The notes beneath the pieces were generated by a model. It did not search any database, was not told where the DNA came from, and was given only the letters and a program-made list of their open reading frames with translations. A DNA stretch of 64,000 bases, from NCBI GenBank assembly GCA_008360975.2, contig CM039210.1, forward strand, positions 17,569,007-17,633,006, read 5' to 3'. Below, one piece after another: positions 43,394-52,689 of this stretch (its first letter is position 1; each line of letters opens with the position of its first letter). Source of the DNA: Lichenostomus cassidix. Its lineage: Eukaryota; Chordata; Aves; Passeriformes; Meliphagidae. The position numbers and the translations under genes were made by a program.

Positions 43394-45139
43394 ATGGAGA
43401 GACAAGCCACTTTTGATGTGTTTTATTGCTTTTTAGAAAAGCGGGGGATTAAGGGTAAGGATATAAAGAGTGATTTAGTGGCGTTGACAGCATGGGGGTT
43501 GGCTAAAGGTTGTTTTATTGACCCTAACAGCATTTTTGATTGTGACGAATGGCAGAGAGTAGGAGATAAGTTGTGGGATGCTATTCTTGAAGATGATAAG
43601 GTTGGAGAAAAACTATGCAAAGTGTGGAAGATAGCTCGTAAGGCTCTGTATCAGTATCAGGCAGAACAGAGGGCGGCTAGGGCTGCTTCTGAGCGGCTGA
43701 GTCCACCTCCCCCGTCTACCTCAGGGCAAGGTAACGAGCGATTGTGGTCACTGCCACCTTTAACAAACACAGTGCATATTCCCCCCTCCCATCCGTTAAT
43801 GGAGGCGTCTGCCCCGATACGCGGCGGGGGAGGAGCGGCGCCGCATCCATTCGTCCCTCTGGCGTCTGCCCCGATATGCGGCGGGGGAGGGGCGGCGCCG
43901 CACCCGTCCGCCCCTCCGGCTCCTGACCCTGAGCAGCGCTCCGCTCCGATATCTCAGAACTCGGTTTTTCAGTCACCCAGTTTGGGGAGCCCCGAACTTC
44001 CGCCTACCGGGGGTCTGGCCAGTCCCGGTGGTGCCGGTTTGGGGGCTGCGTGTCAGCATGAAATTTATTGGAGGCTATTTACCTCACAGGCGGGTCAGGA
44101 GGGTGACGTGGAAGCTGCGACTGAGATGTTGGGGGCGTTCCCAGTGATTTACAGCCCAGGAGAGCAGGGAGGGCTCACTGCTTCTATTTTAACCCTAAAC
44201 TGGAAAATCTTATTTCAGTTGCGAGCTACCGTGAGTGAATTCGGAATTCAGGGAGAGCCTACTAGAGAAATGCTAGATTATATCTGGGGATCAGGACTTC
44301 TGCTCCCCAACGATATCAAGGGCATTGCACAATTAATACTTACTCAACATCAGTCTCTGCTATTTAATGCTCATTGGCAGGCATGCTGCCAGGAGTCGGT
44401 GGCTGTGCAGCGCGCACCAGGTGACCCGCTGCATGGAGTCACTCTAAATGAATTGATGGGGTTAGGTCCTTATCTAAGAAGTGAGGATCAGGCACTCTTG
44501 GGACCAAACAAGATTGGAGAGTCTATGGATTTAGCTCGGAATGCTCTGGATAAAATAAAAGCCCCCGGAGGCGTCCCGTCATATATGTCCATCAAGCAGG
44601 GGTGGGATGAGCCACTGGGGTCTTTTATAGATAAGATAGCTGCAGCAGTGAAAACAGCAGGAATGGCAGAATGCATGCAAGGGGCTACGTTAAAGCAGTG
44701 TGTATTGCAAAATGGAAATGGAACAGTCAGAAATCTTATCATGACCATGCCAGAGAATTGGTCCATAGAGGACCTTTTAGAGAAAGCTTCACAGTTCCTT
44801 ATAGGCAGTCAAGCTAGGTTAATCAATGCTATCAAGGAGCTGGGGGAGGGATTAAAAGCGCAGGCAGAATGCTCTCAAAATCAAGTCCTCGGCGCACTCA
44901 CACCCCTCCGGCAGCCAAGGCCACTTCCAGCAATTCGAAAAACAAAGCTCCATTGTTTTCGCTGTGGACAGCCAGGGCACTTACAGCAAAACTGCCCTGC
45001 TGGAGCAGTGTGGTGTTCTCAGTGCCAGTCTACGTCACACAACTCTGCAGCTTGTCGGAGATCCCAGGGAAACGGGAATCGGAGCGCAAAAGGGACTATG
45101 ACACAAATAGTAGCACCTGTCCAACAGGACCAATTGTAA
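43394..45139 (+). CDS. gag: ERV-K1 Gag (581 residues, open)
   Basis: It starts at the first ATG after the leader. The N-terminal ~100 residues are a matrix-like helical domain. A Pro/Ala/Gly-rich linker follows, containing a 57-nt tandem duplication (43805..43918). The capsid begins around residue 215 and includes a major-homology-like QGWDEPLGSFIDKI near residue 402. Two CCHC zinc knuckles sit at about 521-534 (CFRCGQPGHLQQNC) and 541-554 (CSQCQSTSHNSAAC). No PPxY or PTAP late motif stands out. The frame ends at 45139 and overlaps the dUTPase frame; the frameshift site GGGAAAC is at 45067..45073. The layout is that of betaretroviral/ERVK Gag and there are no breaks. Confidence 0.93.
   Translation: MERQATFDVFYCFLEKRGIKGKDIKSDLVALTAWGLAKGCFIDPNSIFDCDEWQRVGDKLWDAILEDDKVGEKLCKVWKIARKALYQYQAEQRAARAASERLSPPPPSTSGQGNERLWSLPPLTNTVHIPPSHPLMEASAPIRGGGGAAPHPFVPLASAPICGGGGAAPHPSAPPAPDPEQRSAPISQNSVFQSPSLGSPELPPTGGLASPGGAGLGAACQHEIYWRLFTSQAGQEGDVEAATEMLGAFPVIYSPGEQGGLTASILTLNWKILFQLRATVSEFGIQGEPTREMLDYIWGSGLLLPNDIKGIAQLILTQHQSLLFNAHWQACCQESVAVQRAPGDPLHGVTLNELMGLGPYLRSEDQALLGPNKIGESMDLARNALDKIKAPGGVPSYMSIKQGWDEPLGSFIDKIAAAVKTAGMAECMQGATLKQCVLQNGNGTVRNLIMTMPENWSIEDLLEKASQFLIGSQARLINAIKELGEGLKAQAECSQNQVLGALTPLRQPRPLPAIRKTKLHCFRCGQPGHLQQNCPAGAVWCSQCQSTSHNSAACRRSQGNGNRSAKGTMTQIVAPVQQDQL
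43805..43918 (+). repeat. 57-nt tandem duplication in gag
   Basis: Two adjacent units (43805..43861 and 43862..43918) each encode 19 residues beginning ASAPI and containing GGGGAAPHP. They differ at a handful of bases, so the duplication is old enough to have diverged or was templated imperfectly. Confidence 0.9.
45067..45073 (+). promoter_or_regulatory. Programmed -1 frameshift heptamer (G GGA AAC)
   Basis: The heptamer is in the correct phase of the gag frame (codons CAG GGA AAC), 66 bases before the gag stop. The frame one base back is open through the dUTPase. GGGAAAC is the gag-pro slip site known from Mason-Pfizer-type betaretroviruses. Confidence 0.8.
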
Positions 45140-45743
45140 TCAGAGGACAGCATATGGGTGCTCTTTTGATCGGGCGTTCATCTGCAACCATGAAAGGACT
45201 GGACATTTTAACTGGATTAATCGATGCTGATTTTCAGGGTACAATTGACATTATGGCTCGGACATTTCATCCACCTATTCATATTCCTGCTGGATCTAAA
45301 ATTGCTCAAGTGATCCCTATACCACAGTTGCTCAAAGTCCATCTGATCGGCCTCATCGAGGAACAGGAGGTTTTGGCTCCACAGGCCCTGCGGTTATGCT
45401 AACAGTGGATTTGAAGCAACGTCCACAAAAACGGATATCTTTGGAATATTCTGGCCAACGGATACAATTATCAGCACTTTTGGATACTGGAGCTGATGTC
45501 ACGGTAGTGGATGAAAACAAATGGCCTGCTCACTGGCCAGCATATGCATCTGGAGCTACTGTTTCTGGTGTAGGAGGTATCACCATGGCTCGTCGGTCAC
45601 CACGTTTAAAAATTACCATCGATGACAAAGTTGTGGACTGTGTGGTACAGTTGTTACCACTTCCCCCAGGAGTAAATGCTTTAGTAGGCCGTGATGTTTT
45701 GGCCCAAATGGGAGTTGTATTAACATCGGAATCGCATTTCTAG
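45074..45743 (+). pseudogene. pro: ERV-K1 pro: dUTPase and aspartic protease, split by a 1-base shift
   Basis: In the -1 frame relative to gag, a dUTPase-like domain runs to 45402, with GLIDADFQG and an IHIPAGSKIAQ block. Its glycine-rich C-terminal motif (RGTGGFGSTG) is found one frame further, at about 45357..45387. It is continuous there with a protease bearing the catalytic LLDTGAD (~45480) and the C-terminal GRDVL. So a single-base deletion, somewhere in about 45320..45350, separates the two halves. A dUTPase fused ahead of protease is a betaretrovirus trait. The protease frame ends at 45743. Confidence 0.85.
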
Positions 45744-47374
45744 AGGGGGCCATTGCATGGACTTTCCCCATCCGTCTCACCTGGATTACAAATGAACCTA
45801 TATGGATGGAGCAATGGCCTCTGAAAAAGGAAAGTCTGGAACAAGCACACTCCTTGATACAAGAACAATTCCAACAGGGACACTTGCGTTTATCTACTAG
45901 CCCATGGAATACTCCAATTTTTTTTATAAAGAAAAAATCTGGAAAATATAGACTGCTCCATGATCTGCGTGCTGTAAATGAACAGATGCAACCTATGGGA
46001 ACTTTACAACCAGGGCTCCCCAATCCCAGCATGCTACCAGATGAATGGTTTCTACTTGTTGTGGACTTAAAGGACTGTTTTTTCACCATTGAACTACATC
46101 CAGATGACATGCAGCGTTTTGCTTTTACGCTGCCCTCAATTAACCATGAGGCACCAGCACAGCGTTTTGAATGGACTGTATTACCACAGGGAATGCGGAA
46201 CTCACCGACACTTTGTCAACTCTATGTGGATGCTGCTCTCAGGCCTCTTTGGATGGCCTGGCCAGAAGTAATCATCTATCACTACATGGATGATATATTA
46301 CTGGCACAGAGCACACCTTTTACTGCAGATCAGTTACATACCCTGACTAATCACTTGCGTGCTCAGGGCCTTACAATCGCCCCTGAAAAGGTACAGAACA
46401 CATCACCATGGCGATATTTGGGATGGACAATAACAGACCATCAGGTTCGTCCTCAAAAACTGCAAATTCACACAAACATCCAAACCCTACATGATGCTCA
46501 GAAACTGATGGGTGACTTACAATGGCTTCGTCCTGTCATTGGTATTCCTAATGAACTGTTAAATGTCCTGCGGCCTCTACTGAAAGGCACTGAGCCAGCT
46601 ACAAAAGTCACCCTCTCTACAGCACAGCAGGTGGCGATCTGGACTATCTCAGAACGTGTTGTACAAAATCATACATCGCATCGTCTACTTGATGTGCCAC
46701 TAAATATCACTGTGCTAACTGGCCCTCAATACCTTTTGGGTGCCATCACTCAGCATAAAAAGAAAACGGGGGAAAATACCCCCACCACAAATGAGGATTA
46801 CAATGTTTTGGTGCTGGAATGGTTAGCACCACCCCTTCAACCACGAAAAACGATTCAGGAAAACATAATTACAATGGCAAATCTTATCAAACATGGCCGC
46901 CAAAGGATAAGGGAGATCCAAGGAACATCGCCAGGGGAAATACAGGTACCACTGAAGCTGGATGACCTGAACTGGTACTTACAAAATTCTATGGATCTTC
47001 AGGCAGCGTTGCTGGAAGAGGGAACCCTCATCAGTATCCGACCTCTCCAGCCTTCTACGCTGGCATGGATGTCTAATCACCGATGGCTAATAAAGCCATT
47101 GCGGTCATCCTCTCCGCTTTCAGGAGCAGTGACTGTTTATACAGATGCTGGCAAACGCTCCCGTAAAGCTGCTGCGACGTGGATGGAGGAGAAGCAATGG
47201 CGACACAAAATTATTCCTGCAACATCGGAGGACTCTTTACAAACCTTGGAACTATCAGCAGTGGTCTGGGTCTTTACCAACTGGATAGACCAACCTGTTA
47301 ACATCGTCACAGATTCTCTCTATGTCGCAGACATTGCTAACAGAATTGAGGAAGCAATGGTTAAGGATGTGTAA
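45694..47374 (+). pseudogene. pol: ERV-K1 pol part 1: reverse transcriptase and most of RNase H
   Basis: The frame is open in -1 relative to protease from 45694; the overlap with protease holds GCATTTC at 45734, a weak slip-site candidate. The RT shows fingers (TSPWNTPIFFIKKKSGKYR), LPQGMRNSPTLC and the catalytic YMDD (46283..46294). The connection domain and RNase H (YTDAG, LELSAV, VTDSLYVAD) follow. TAA at 47372..47374 interrupts the last third of RNase H; the sequence after it continues in the same frame, so this is a point nonsense change, not the natural end. Confidence 0.9.
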
Positions 47375-48381
47375 AAACGCCGACTTGCGGAACTATTGAT
47401 GGTGCTTAAACGCACCATTGGCCAAAGGACTGACCCATATGCCGTGTTGCATATAAGAAGTCATCAGTGGGCAGAGGGCCTTGGAGAAGGCAATGCCAGA
47501 GCGGACCGATTGGTAGCGGTGGCGGAAGCTCCAGTATCTTCCTTTGAGAGGGCCCGCCACGCACATATGAACTTTCATCAAAATGCAAGGGGTCTCCATA
47601 AGGGTTTTGGAATTCCACTGCAGAAGCCAGGGCCATAGTGCGGGCCTGCCCTATTTGTAGTTTTCATAACCAGGGTGTTGGTTTGGGTATGGGAGTGAAC
47701 CCCAAGGGGTTACAAGCTAATGAGTTATGGCAGATGGATGTAACACATTTCCCTGAATTTGGTAGATTAAAATATGTCCATGTTTGCATTGACACATACA
47801 GCCACATGATATGGGCAACATTACAGCCCGGCGAAAGAGCCCGGGATGTTATAAGGCACCTTACTAGTTGCTTTGCCGTATTGGGCAAACCCAAAGCTAT
47901 CAAAACAGACAATGGACCAGCTTATTGTAGTGCCTTGGTGAAAAAATACATGCAACTTTGGGATATAAAACATACTACAGGAATTCCTCACTCCCCAACG
48001 GGGCAGGCAATGGTAGAACGAGCAAATGCAACAATAAAGGGTTACCTGGCAAAACATAAGGAGGTCTCAGATAGTAGAGAAAGGCTTTCTAAAACCCTGT
48101 TTGTACTAAATCATCTGTGTATATTTGGAGATCAGGATTTACCACCTATCTTAATTCATCACAAGGGAGTGGCACAGCCATCGGTACCACGCATGAAGGT
48201 CCTATATAAGGACCCCAAAACAGGCATCTGGGAGGGTCCAGTAGAGGTCATATATTCTGGCAGAGGTTATTTTTGTGTATCTTCCTCCACAAGCCCCCTT
48301 TGGGTTCCTAGCCGCTGGGTGAAGCCTGCACTTGATCAACCTGGCACGGCTACAGGTGCCCCCGATACCGCCGATCGATGA
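47375..48381 (+). pseudogene. pol: ERV-K1 pol part 2: RNase H end and integrase
   Basis: After the TAA the same frame gives the RNase H end (IRSHQWAEGLGEGNARAD) and the two His of the integrase zinc finger. Near 47620 one base is missing, and the integrase continues in another frame from 47638 with the two Cys (ACPIC). The catalytic triad is complete: WQMDV, KTDNG and AMVERAN. The C-terminal domain ends with LWVPSRWV. The frame stops at 48381 and overlaps the unknown frame that starts at 48332. Confidence 0.9.
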
Positions 48382-48997
48382 AACACCACGACTGATCCGG
48401 CTTCTACATTGTGCTCTTGATCCTATCTTGCGGCGAGCTGGGGTTCCAGTCGAGCGTTGGCAGACTTTATTAGAATTAAGAGATATTATAAATAGATTAG
48501 GCTCTGTAGGCCCTTACCTGAATAGATATCCTTGTAGAAATTGTGCTAAGCTGTGGTGTCAGGCATGGTTACTTATTAAGTGTGGTATTTGTAAGAAACG
48601 GTGGTGGGTCCATCAAGAAGTGTATAATACTTGTTGTTTGGCTTGCATTAATACACACATAACTCGAATTGACTTTGCACATAACAGGCTGCAACAAGCT
48701 TTAGCCGCATTTACAGGGCTGCCTGATTGGCAAGGTTTGCAATTATTTGAATCTGAAGAGCAAAAATTTATAGCCTGGTTACGTTGGGAGGCCCAAGATG
48801 CAGTAAATTGGGCAACATCAAACTCTGGGTCTCAAATTTTGAGAGCAGTGTGCACCGATCGGGCTCTAGAAAGGATCCCAAAGTATTGGGTTATCAGAGA
48901 ACATGAATGGGAACGCACTAAAAGGCGTTTTGCTCCTGCGCATACTGTGCATGTTAGGGGTTGTTCTGGCAGATGCTACCGATGCAAATGCCAATAA
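48332..48997 (+). CDS. Unrecognised 221-codon Cys-rich frame between pol and env of ERV-K1
   Basis: This intact frame uses a third phase, overlapping the integrase end by 50 bases and the env start by 95 bases. I do not recognise the product. It has a helical-looking N-terminal region. A cysteine cluster follows (YPCRNCAKLWC, KCGICKK, then CCLAC-x3-H), suggesting metal binding. A Trp/Glu-rich middle comes next, then a basic Cys-rich end (RGCSGRCYRCKCQ) that lies over the env signal peptide. There is no signal peptide or membrane segment. Its place matches where some retroviruses keep accessory or leader products (orf-x, Rec/Rem-like), but I see no sequence likeness to these. It could also be a captured or chance-open stretch. 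Its length with no stop, in a provirus whose pol already has stops, favours a real gene. Confidence 0.6.
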   Translation: MINLARLQVPPIPPIDETPRLIRLLHCALDPILRRAGVPVERWQTLLELRDIINRLGSVGPYLNRYPCRNCAKLWCQAWLLIKCGICKKRWWVHQEVYNTCCLACINTHITRIDFAHNRLQQALAAFTGLPDWQGLQLFESEEQKFIAWLRWEAQDAVNWATSNSGSQILRAVCTDRALERIPKYWVIREHEWERTKRRFAPAHTVHVRGCSGRCYRCKCQ

Positions 48998-50369
48998 TCC
49001 TCTCCATTCAATTGAGCCCAGGAAAAATTTGTGGGTCACCTGGGCAAATCAGACACGTACTAGTGCTTTTTGCCTTGCGCTTGCATCAGCCACTAACCCT
49101 TTTCGCACATGCTTACTTGGTATCCCAGGCTTTGATAATACTAGCTTTGCACGGTTTTCAACTAACAACTGCTCACGAGCTGCCAATGTTAGCCATTGTA
49201 CTGCTCTCTTGTTGTCGAGTCTTAATACCTCATTGCCATGGGATCCTCAGGAGTTGGATCTCTTGGGGAGCCGAGCTCTTAATGCAAGTGGCAATGAAAC
49301 AGGCTGCATAACTTTTGGTAGCCCCATAGTGATTCCTAACAGCACCTGGTTGACTCCCCATACGGCAGAATATGCTAACATCTCTGCCCAATGTGGTCCA
49401 CATGGAAGTTATGGCCGGGGCAGTGGTTATATACAAATTTGGGCCAATAAAAGTGCCCTTGCCCTTCCATCAGGTGTATTTCTCATTTGTGGAGACCGTG
49501 CATGGCAGGGAGTTCTGAAAGGTGCTTATGGGGGACCATGTTATTTGGGCAAACTCACTTTACTTGCCATGAATAAAACCACTGCAGCCAATTTAATGCG
49601 GTCCAGAAAGAGACGCAGTCTTACTTTGGATGCAAACTGCAATGATGAAGTAGGCCTATGGAATAAACCGTCTCGGGTTTTTGCTTCCCTTTTACCACAC
49701 GTGGGCACTGCACATGCATTAAAAACCATAGGGAGATTGGCCTGCTGGGTAAGCAAGCAGTCAAATGTTACTACAGAAATAATAGAGAAGCTATCCGCAG
49801 ACATGGATAGTTTAAGGCATTCCATACTGCAGAACCGTGCTGCGATAGATTTTCTGCTGCTTGCTCAGGGGCACGGCTGTGATGAATTTGATGGTATGTG
49901 TTGTTTCAACCTTAGCAATCATGGTGAATCAATACATAAACAACTTCAATGGCTTAAGGAGCATACAGCAAAGATAACAGTGCAAAAGGACGATGGCCTA
50001 TTCGGAATTCCATGGGGTGACTGGGGTATAACAGGATGGCTTCGCTATATCTTACAAGTAGGATTAGTGATTTTACTTGTCCTTGTTGGCATAGCTGTTA
50101 TTCTACCTTGTGCTTTGCAATGTTTGAAAAAATCATTATCACAGACAGTGAATCAGCTTTGGCTTGCACAAACGCGTAAAGAAAACAGGGGAATTGTGGA
50201 AAGCTGGCTTCTAGAGAAGGGACACACAGATGTAGATAGATTGCTTCTTAACAAGCCGCTTCTTAACAATAGCCATATTCAGCCAACTATTAATTATATA
50301 CCTTCGTCCAATCAGCGATCTAAGGTCACCACGACTTTCTGCAACATAGGAGTCGTGGGGGCCGTCTAG
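48903..50369 (+). CDS. env: ERV-K1 Env (488 residues, open), alpharetrovirus-type TM
   Basis: It has a signal peptide at residues ~6-24 and a surface subunit with about eleven N-x-S/T sites. A furin-type site RSRKRR follows at 233-238. The TM subunit has a fusion-proximal region, an immunosuppressive-like LQNRAAIDFLLLAQGHGC (309-326) and the CX6CC motif (Cys 326, 333, 334). The membrane segment is at about 381-407. The TM text is strikingly like that of avian leukosis/sarcoma viruses. From residue 431 on, the protein is encoded by the 3' LTR, giving a ~58-residue tail beyond the membrane. No break is seen. CX6CC Envs keep a covalent SU-TM link in gammaretroviruses; whether this one does is inference. 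Expression is unknown. Confidence 0.93.
   Translation: MNGNALKGVLLLRILCMLGVVLADATDANANNPLHSIEPRKNLWVTWANQTRTSAFCLALASATNPFRTCLLGIPGFDNTSFARFSTNNCSRAANVSHCTALLLSSLNTSLPWDPQELDLLGSRALNASGNETGCITFGSPIVIPNSTWLTPHTAEYANISAQCGPHGSYGRGSGYIQIWANKSALALPSGVFLICGDRAWQGVLKGAYGGPCYLGKLTLLAMNKTTAANLMRSRKRRSLTLDANCNDEVGLWNKPSRVFASLLPHVGTAHALKTIGRLACWVSKQSNVTTEIIEKLSADMDSLRHSILQNRAAIDFLLLAQGHGCDEFDGMCCFNLSNHGESIHKQLQWLKEHTAKITVQKDDGLFGIPWGDWGITGWLRYILQVGLVILLVLVGIAVILPCALQCLKKSLSQTVNQLWLAQTRKENRGIVESWLLEKGHTDVDRLLLNKPLLNNSHIQPTINYIPSSNQRSKVTTTFCNIGVVGAV
50178..50194 (+). promoter_or_regulatory. ERV-K1 polypurine tract
   Basis: The purine-rich AAAGAAAACAGGGGAAT directly precedes the 3' LTR and lies inside the env frame. 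It should prime plus-strand synthesis. Confidence 0.75.
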
Positions 50370-50600
50370 AATGCGTTAATTGGTAACAAATATGCAGAAA
50401 TCAGGCACTATAGGTAAACATAGATACATGTTAAGGCAAGTAGCCAAACTTAGGGCGTGGAAGTATATAACCAATAGTATTGTATGATTACAGAATATGC
50501 ATGAGTTCGTTAACTACACTATAAAACTGTATGCTGTAAATCAATAAACTGAAGCTTGTGGTAAATTCATATTGGATTGTCAAGCCTCCGTTTCTCAGCA
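50195..50600 (+). repeat. ERV-K1 3' LTR (its U3 encodes the Env tail)
   Basis: It is 406 bp and ~99% identical to 42741..43146. The env frame runs 175 bases into it. In the 5' LTR the matching frame has a TAG at the position of a Tyr codon (ATTAATTAG against ATTAATTAT), one of the few LTR differences. Confidence 0.95.
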
Positions 50601-50606
50601 TAATAA

Positions 50607-51119
50607 TGCTCAATCTGTGCATCTACTTCAATGAAAGCCAGGATTGCTACAAACAAACCTTTCTCCCAAGTAGTATACCTTTTCTCAGTATCCTTAAAAC
50701 TGCGGGTATAAAATCTCACAATAGCTGTGATTAACACATCTTTTTCTGTTTTAGTGAGCTGTTTCATATAAATCCATTCTCCACTTCCCTGCCCACCACT
50801 AAGAAATGGAGATTCTAGTTTCTCTGTCCTGGAGAAAAAAAGTTTGGTTTGATGTCTTGTCTGCACCGTCCACAAAAGGGGGGGGCAGAAGCTGTGATGG
50901 GTGCACTTTCTTTCACAGAGGAAAAGGAATGTGGTTTTGGCACACACCACTGGGTTACCAGTTTGCTCAATTTATCTAAAGGTAAACTATCCTTTAAATC
51001 TTTAGGAATTCCTTTTTTAAGTCCTAATTGCCACCAATCAAGTTGGACAGAAAGGGATTTTAGGTTGTGACTGTTCCTTGGCAACATCTGCAGTTTTGCT
51101 GGAATAGGGCAATGCATTT
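50607..51119 (-). pseudogene. ERV-X gag end joined to an RNase H-like remnant
   Basis: On the minus strand, DWWQLGLKKGIPKDLKDSLP and FCGRCRQDIKPNFF look like a gag C-terminus. A frame then carries QLTKTEKDVLITAIVRFYTR and RYTTWEKGLFVAILAF, which resembles the RT/RNase H junction of a pol. It continues past the ERV-K1 insertion at 42740..42576 (NVFSVTEGASKN...) to a stop. Most of pol is absent, so ERV-X was a deletion derivative before ERV-K1 landed. The RNase H assignment is inference. Confidence 0.5.
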
Positions 51120-51144
51120 TTAACTCCTACTTGCTGGATGCCCC

Positions 51145-52455
51145 TCAGTATTTCTTCCAAAGGTTTACAAGAAAGTATTTTCTACTGTAATCAATTAATT
51201 TTTGTGCTACCTCCCCCCATGTCCAGACTTTAGATCTAGGGTGAGGTCTGTTACCTAGCAGAGCTGGTGGTGAAGAGTCGGAGGAATTTGTATAAGAGTC
51301 TGTATCAGTACTGCCTGTATTTCTGCTATTATCACCTCTGCACATAAAAATCTTTGATCTCTCCACAGGACCCATTGATGCTATGGTCCTCTGGAGACTT
51401 ATCCCTTTGGCTTTGAGTGAATTGGGGAGCCCCTTTATTAAGGGAGTCATAATTTCAGGGTTAACAGGCAACATCATTGGTGATTCACATCCAGGAATTA
51501 ATTTTCTCTCATGTATCATTTGTAGGCAAGCAGCTTTGTGTACCCTTTCTAGTAATTGGCCAGCTGTGCCTGTTATTGTCAAGGGGTCTCCCCTATCCAG
51601 AGGGTTTAACCCTCCAGCCCAGTAAGGAGCATGCTGAGTCAAGGACCATGGGGCTTGGCGATTGCTTGTTGTTAAGAAAATTTCATGGCCCCAATAACCC
51701 TCAGCCTCCTTTTCACTCAATTGAATTTGGTCATCGCCAGTTAAAGACACATGCCACACATATTGTGTTTCAGATTCTTTGATAAGACCCCCCATATTCC
51801 CTTTTTAACTTGGCTAGTTCAGTGGCAGAATTGGGTGTTTCCTTGGTGGTTATATGGGGGTCTGTATCTTCATCATTAAGATAAGAAAATTCAGTTTTGA
51901 ATAAGGGTCTTAAATAAAGGGGATTTTTGTCAAGTTTTCTCATTGTTCCAATTTCTTTTGTGGATACATTGGGTTAATTGATCCCGATGATACTATATCC
52001 TGTGAACTAGTGTTCTGTGAATTAGTGGTACTGATAATATGATTCACTTCAAGAGCAACCCTTAATGAATGGTTTTCTTCTTCCTTGCACTCTAATTCCT
52101 TTTCCAGATTGGAAATTGTTGTTTGGTGACAGCGCACCAGGTTTTCTAAGGATTCTATAATCTTTTCTTCATTACTACGCTGCCTAAGATGGTCTTCAAT
52201 GGCTGCAACCAAGCTGGCACCCAAAAGAGAGCAGACTATTGCCTTGTTTTTTCCTGGTAGTAAAAACTTAACCTTAGCCTCATTCTGTAGTAAAGAAATC
52301 CGATCTACTATACTCTGCAAATTTTTCCAATTCTCTCAAGCCCAATCTTCCCCAATAGGACAGGGTTGAGCACCATATTTAGCCAAAAATGCAAAAAATA
52401 AATCTCTATCTTTAACTAACTGAGAATCTCCATTCTCCTGTTTGTCAGTCATCAT
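51145..52455 (-). pseudogene. gag: ERV-X gag remnant
   Basis: The likely start is ATG ATG at 52455..52450 (minus). A TGA follows soon after (GEDWA, then stop). Further on come a coiled-coil stretch (LENLVRCHQTTISNLEKELE) and, after more breaks, the open piece at 51795..51145. That piece contains the APYWAGGLNPLDRGDPL and LPVNPEIMTPLIKGLP blocks and ends WTWGEVAQKLIDY. The same blocks occur in bird ERV-derived predicted proteins I recall, without a firm class. Confidence 0.6.
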
Positions 52456-52689
52456 TTTCCCTATCCTGACACAAAACAACTTCAAAACAATACAACAAAA
52501 CCAAAAAACAGCTCAAATCCACTTGAGAAAGTTAGACACTTGCCAATGGCCACTCTAACCCTTTCTCAGGTGTCACTAAAATAAAAATTTAACTCCCCTT
52601 TTCTGCACTTCAAGTTCTGATAGCCGGAATCCCAATAGAGTCCACAAAAAATGAGTTTGGAGGGCTTTTACCCCTCAGCCTCTATCAGG

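Larger units (their letters stand above)
42741..50600 (+). mobile_element. ERV-K1: young, complete class II provirus
   Basis: It has two 406-bp LTRs differing at about four bases (~1%), each starting TGTGGAAAGC and ending TTTCTCAGCA, with a perfect 6-bp duplication TAATAA (42735..42740 and 50601..50606). The order is LTR, tRNA-Trp primer site, gag, dUTPase/protease, RT-RNase H-integrase, an unknown frame, env, LTR. Gag, dUTPase and the GGGAAAC shift site are betaretrovirus-like, while the primer site and Env TM are alpharetrovirus-like. Coding breaks are seen only in pro/pol. It was inserted into ERV-X in opposite orientation. Confidence 0.95.

Noticed and set aside
45605..45611. TTTAAAA as the pro-pol slip site
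   Set aside because: It is in phase, but the -1 frame meets a TGA within a few codons, so it cannot lead into pol.
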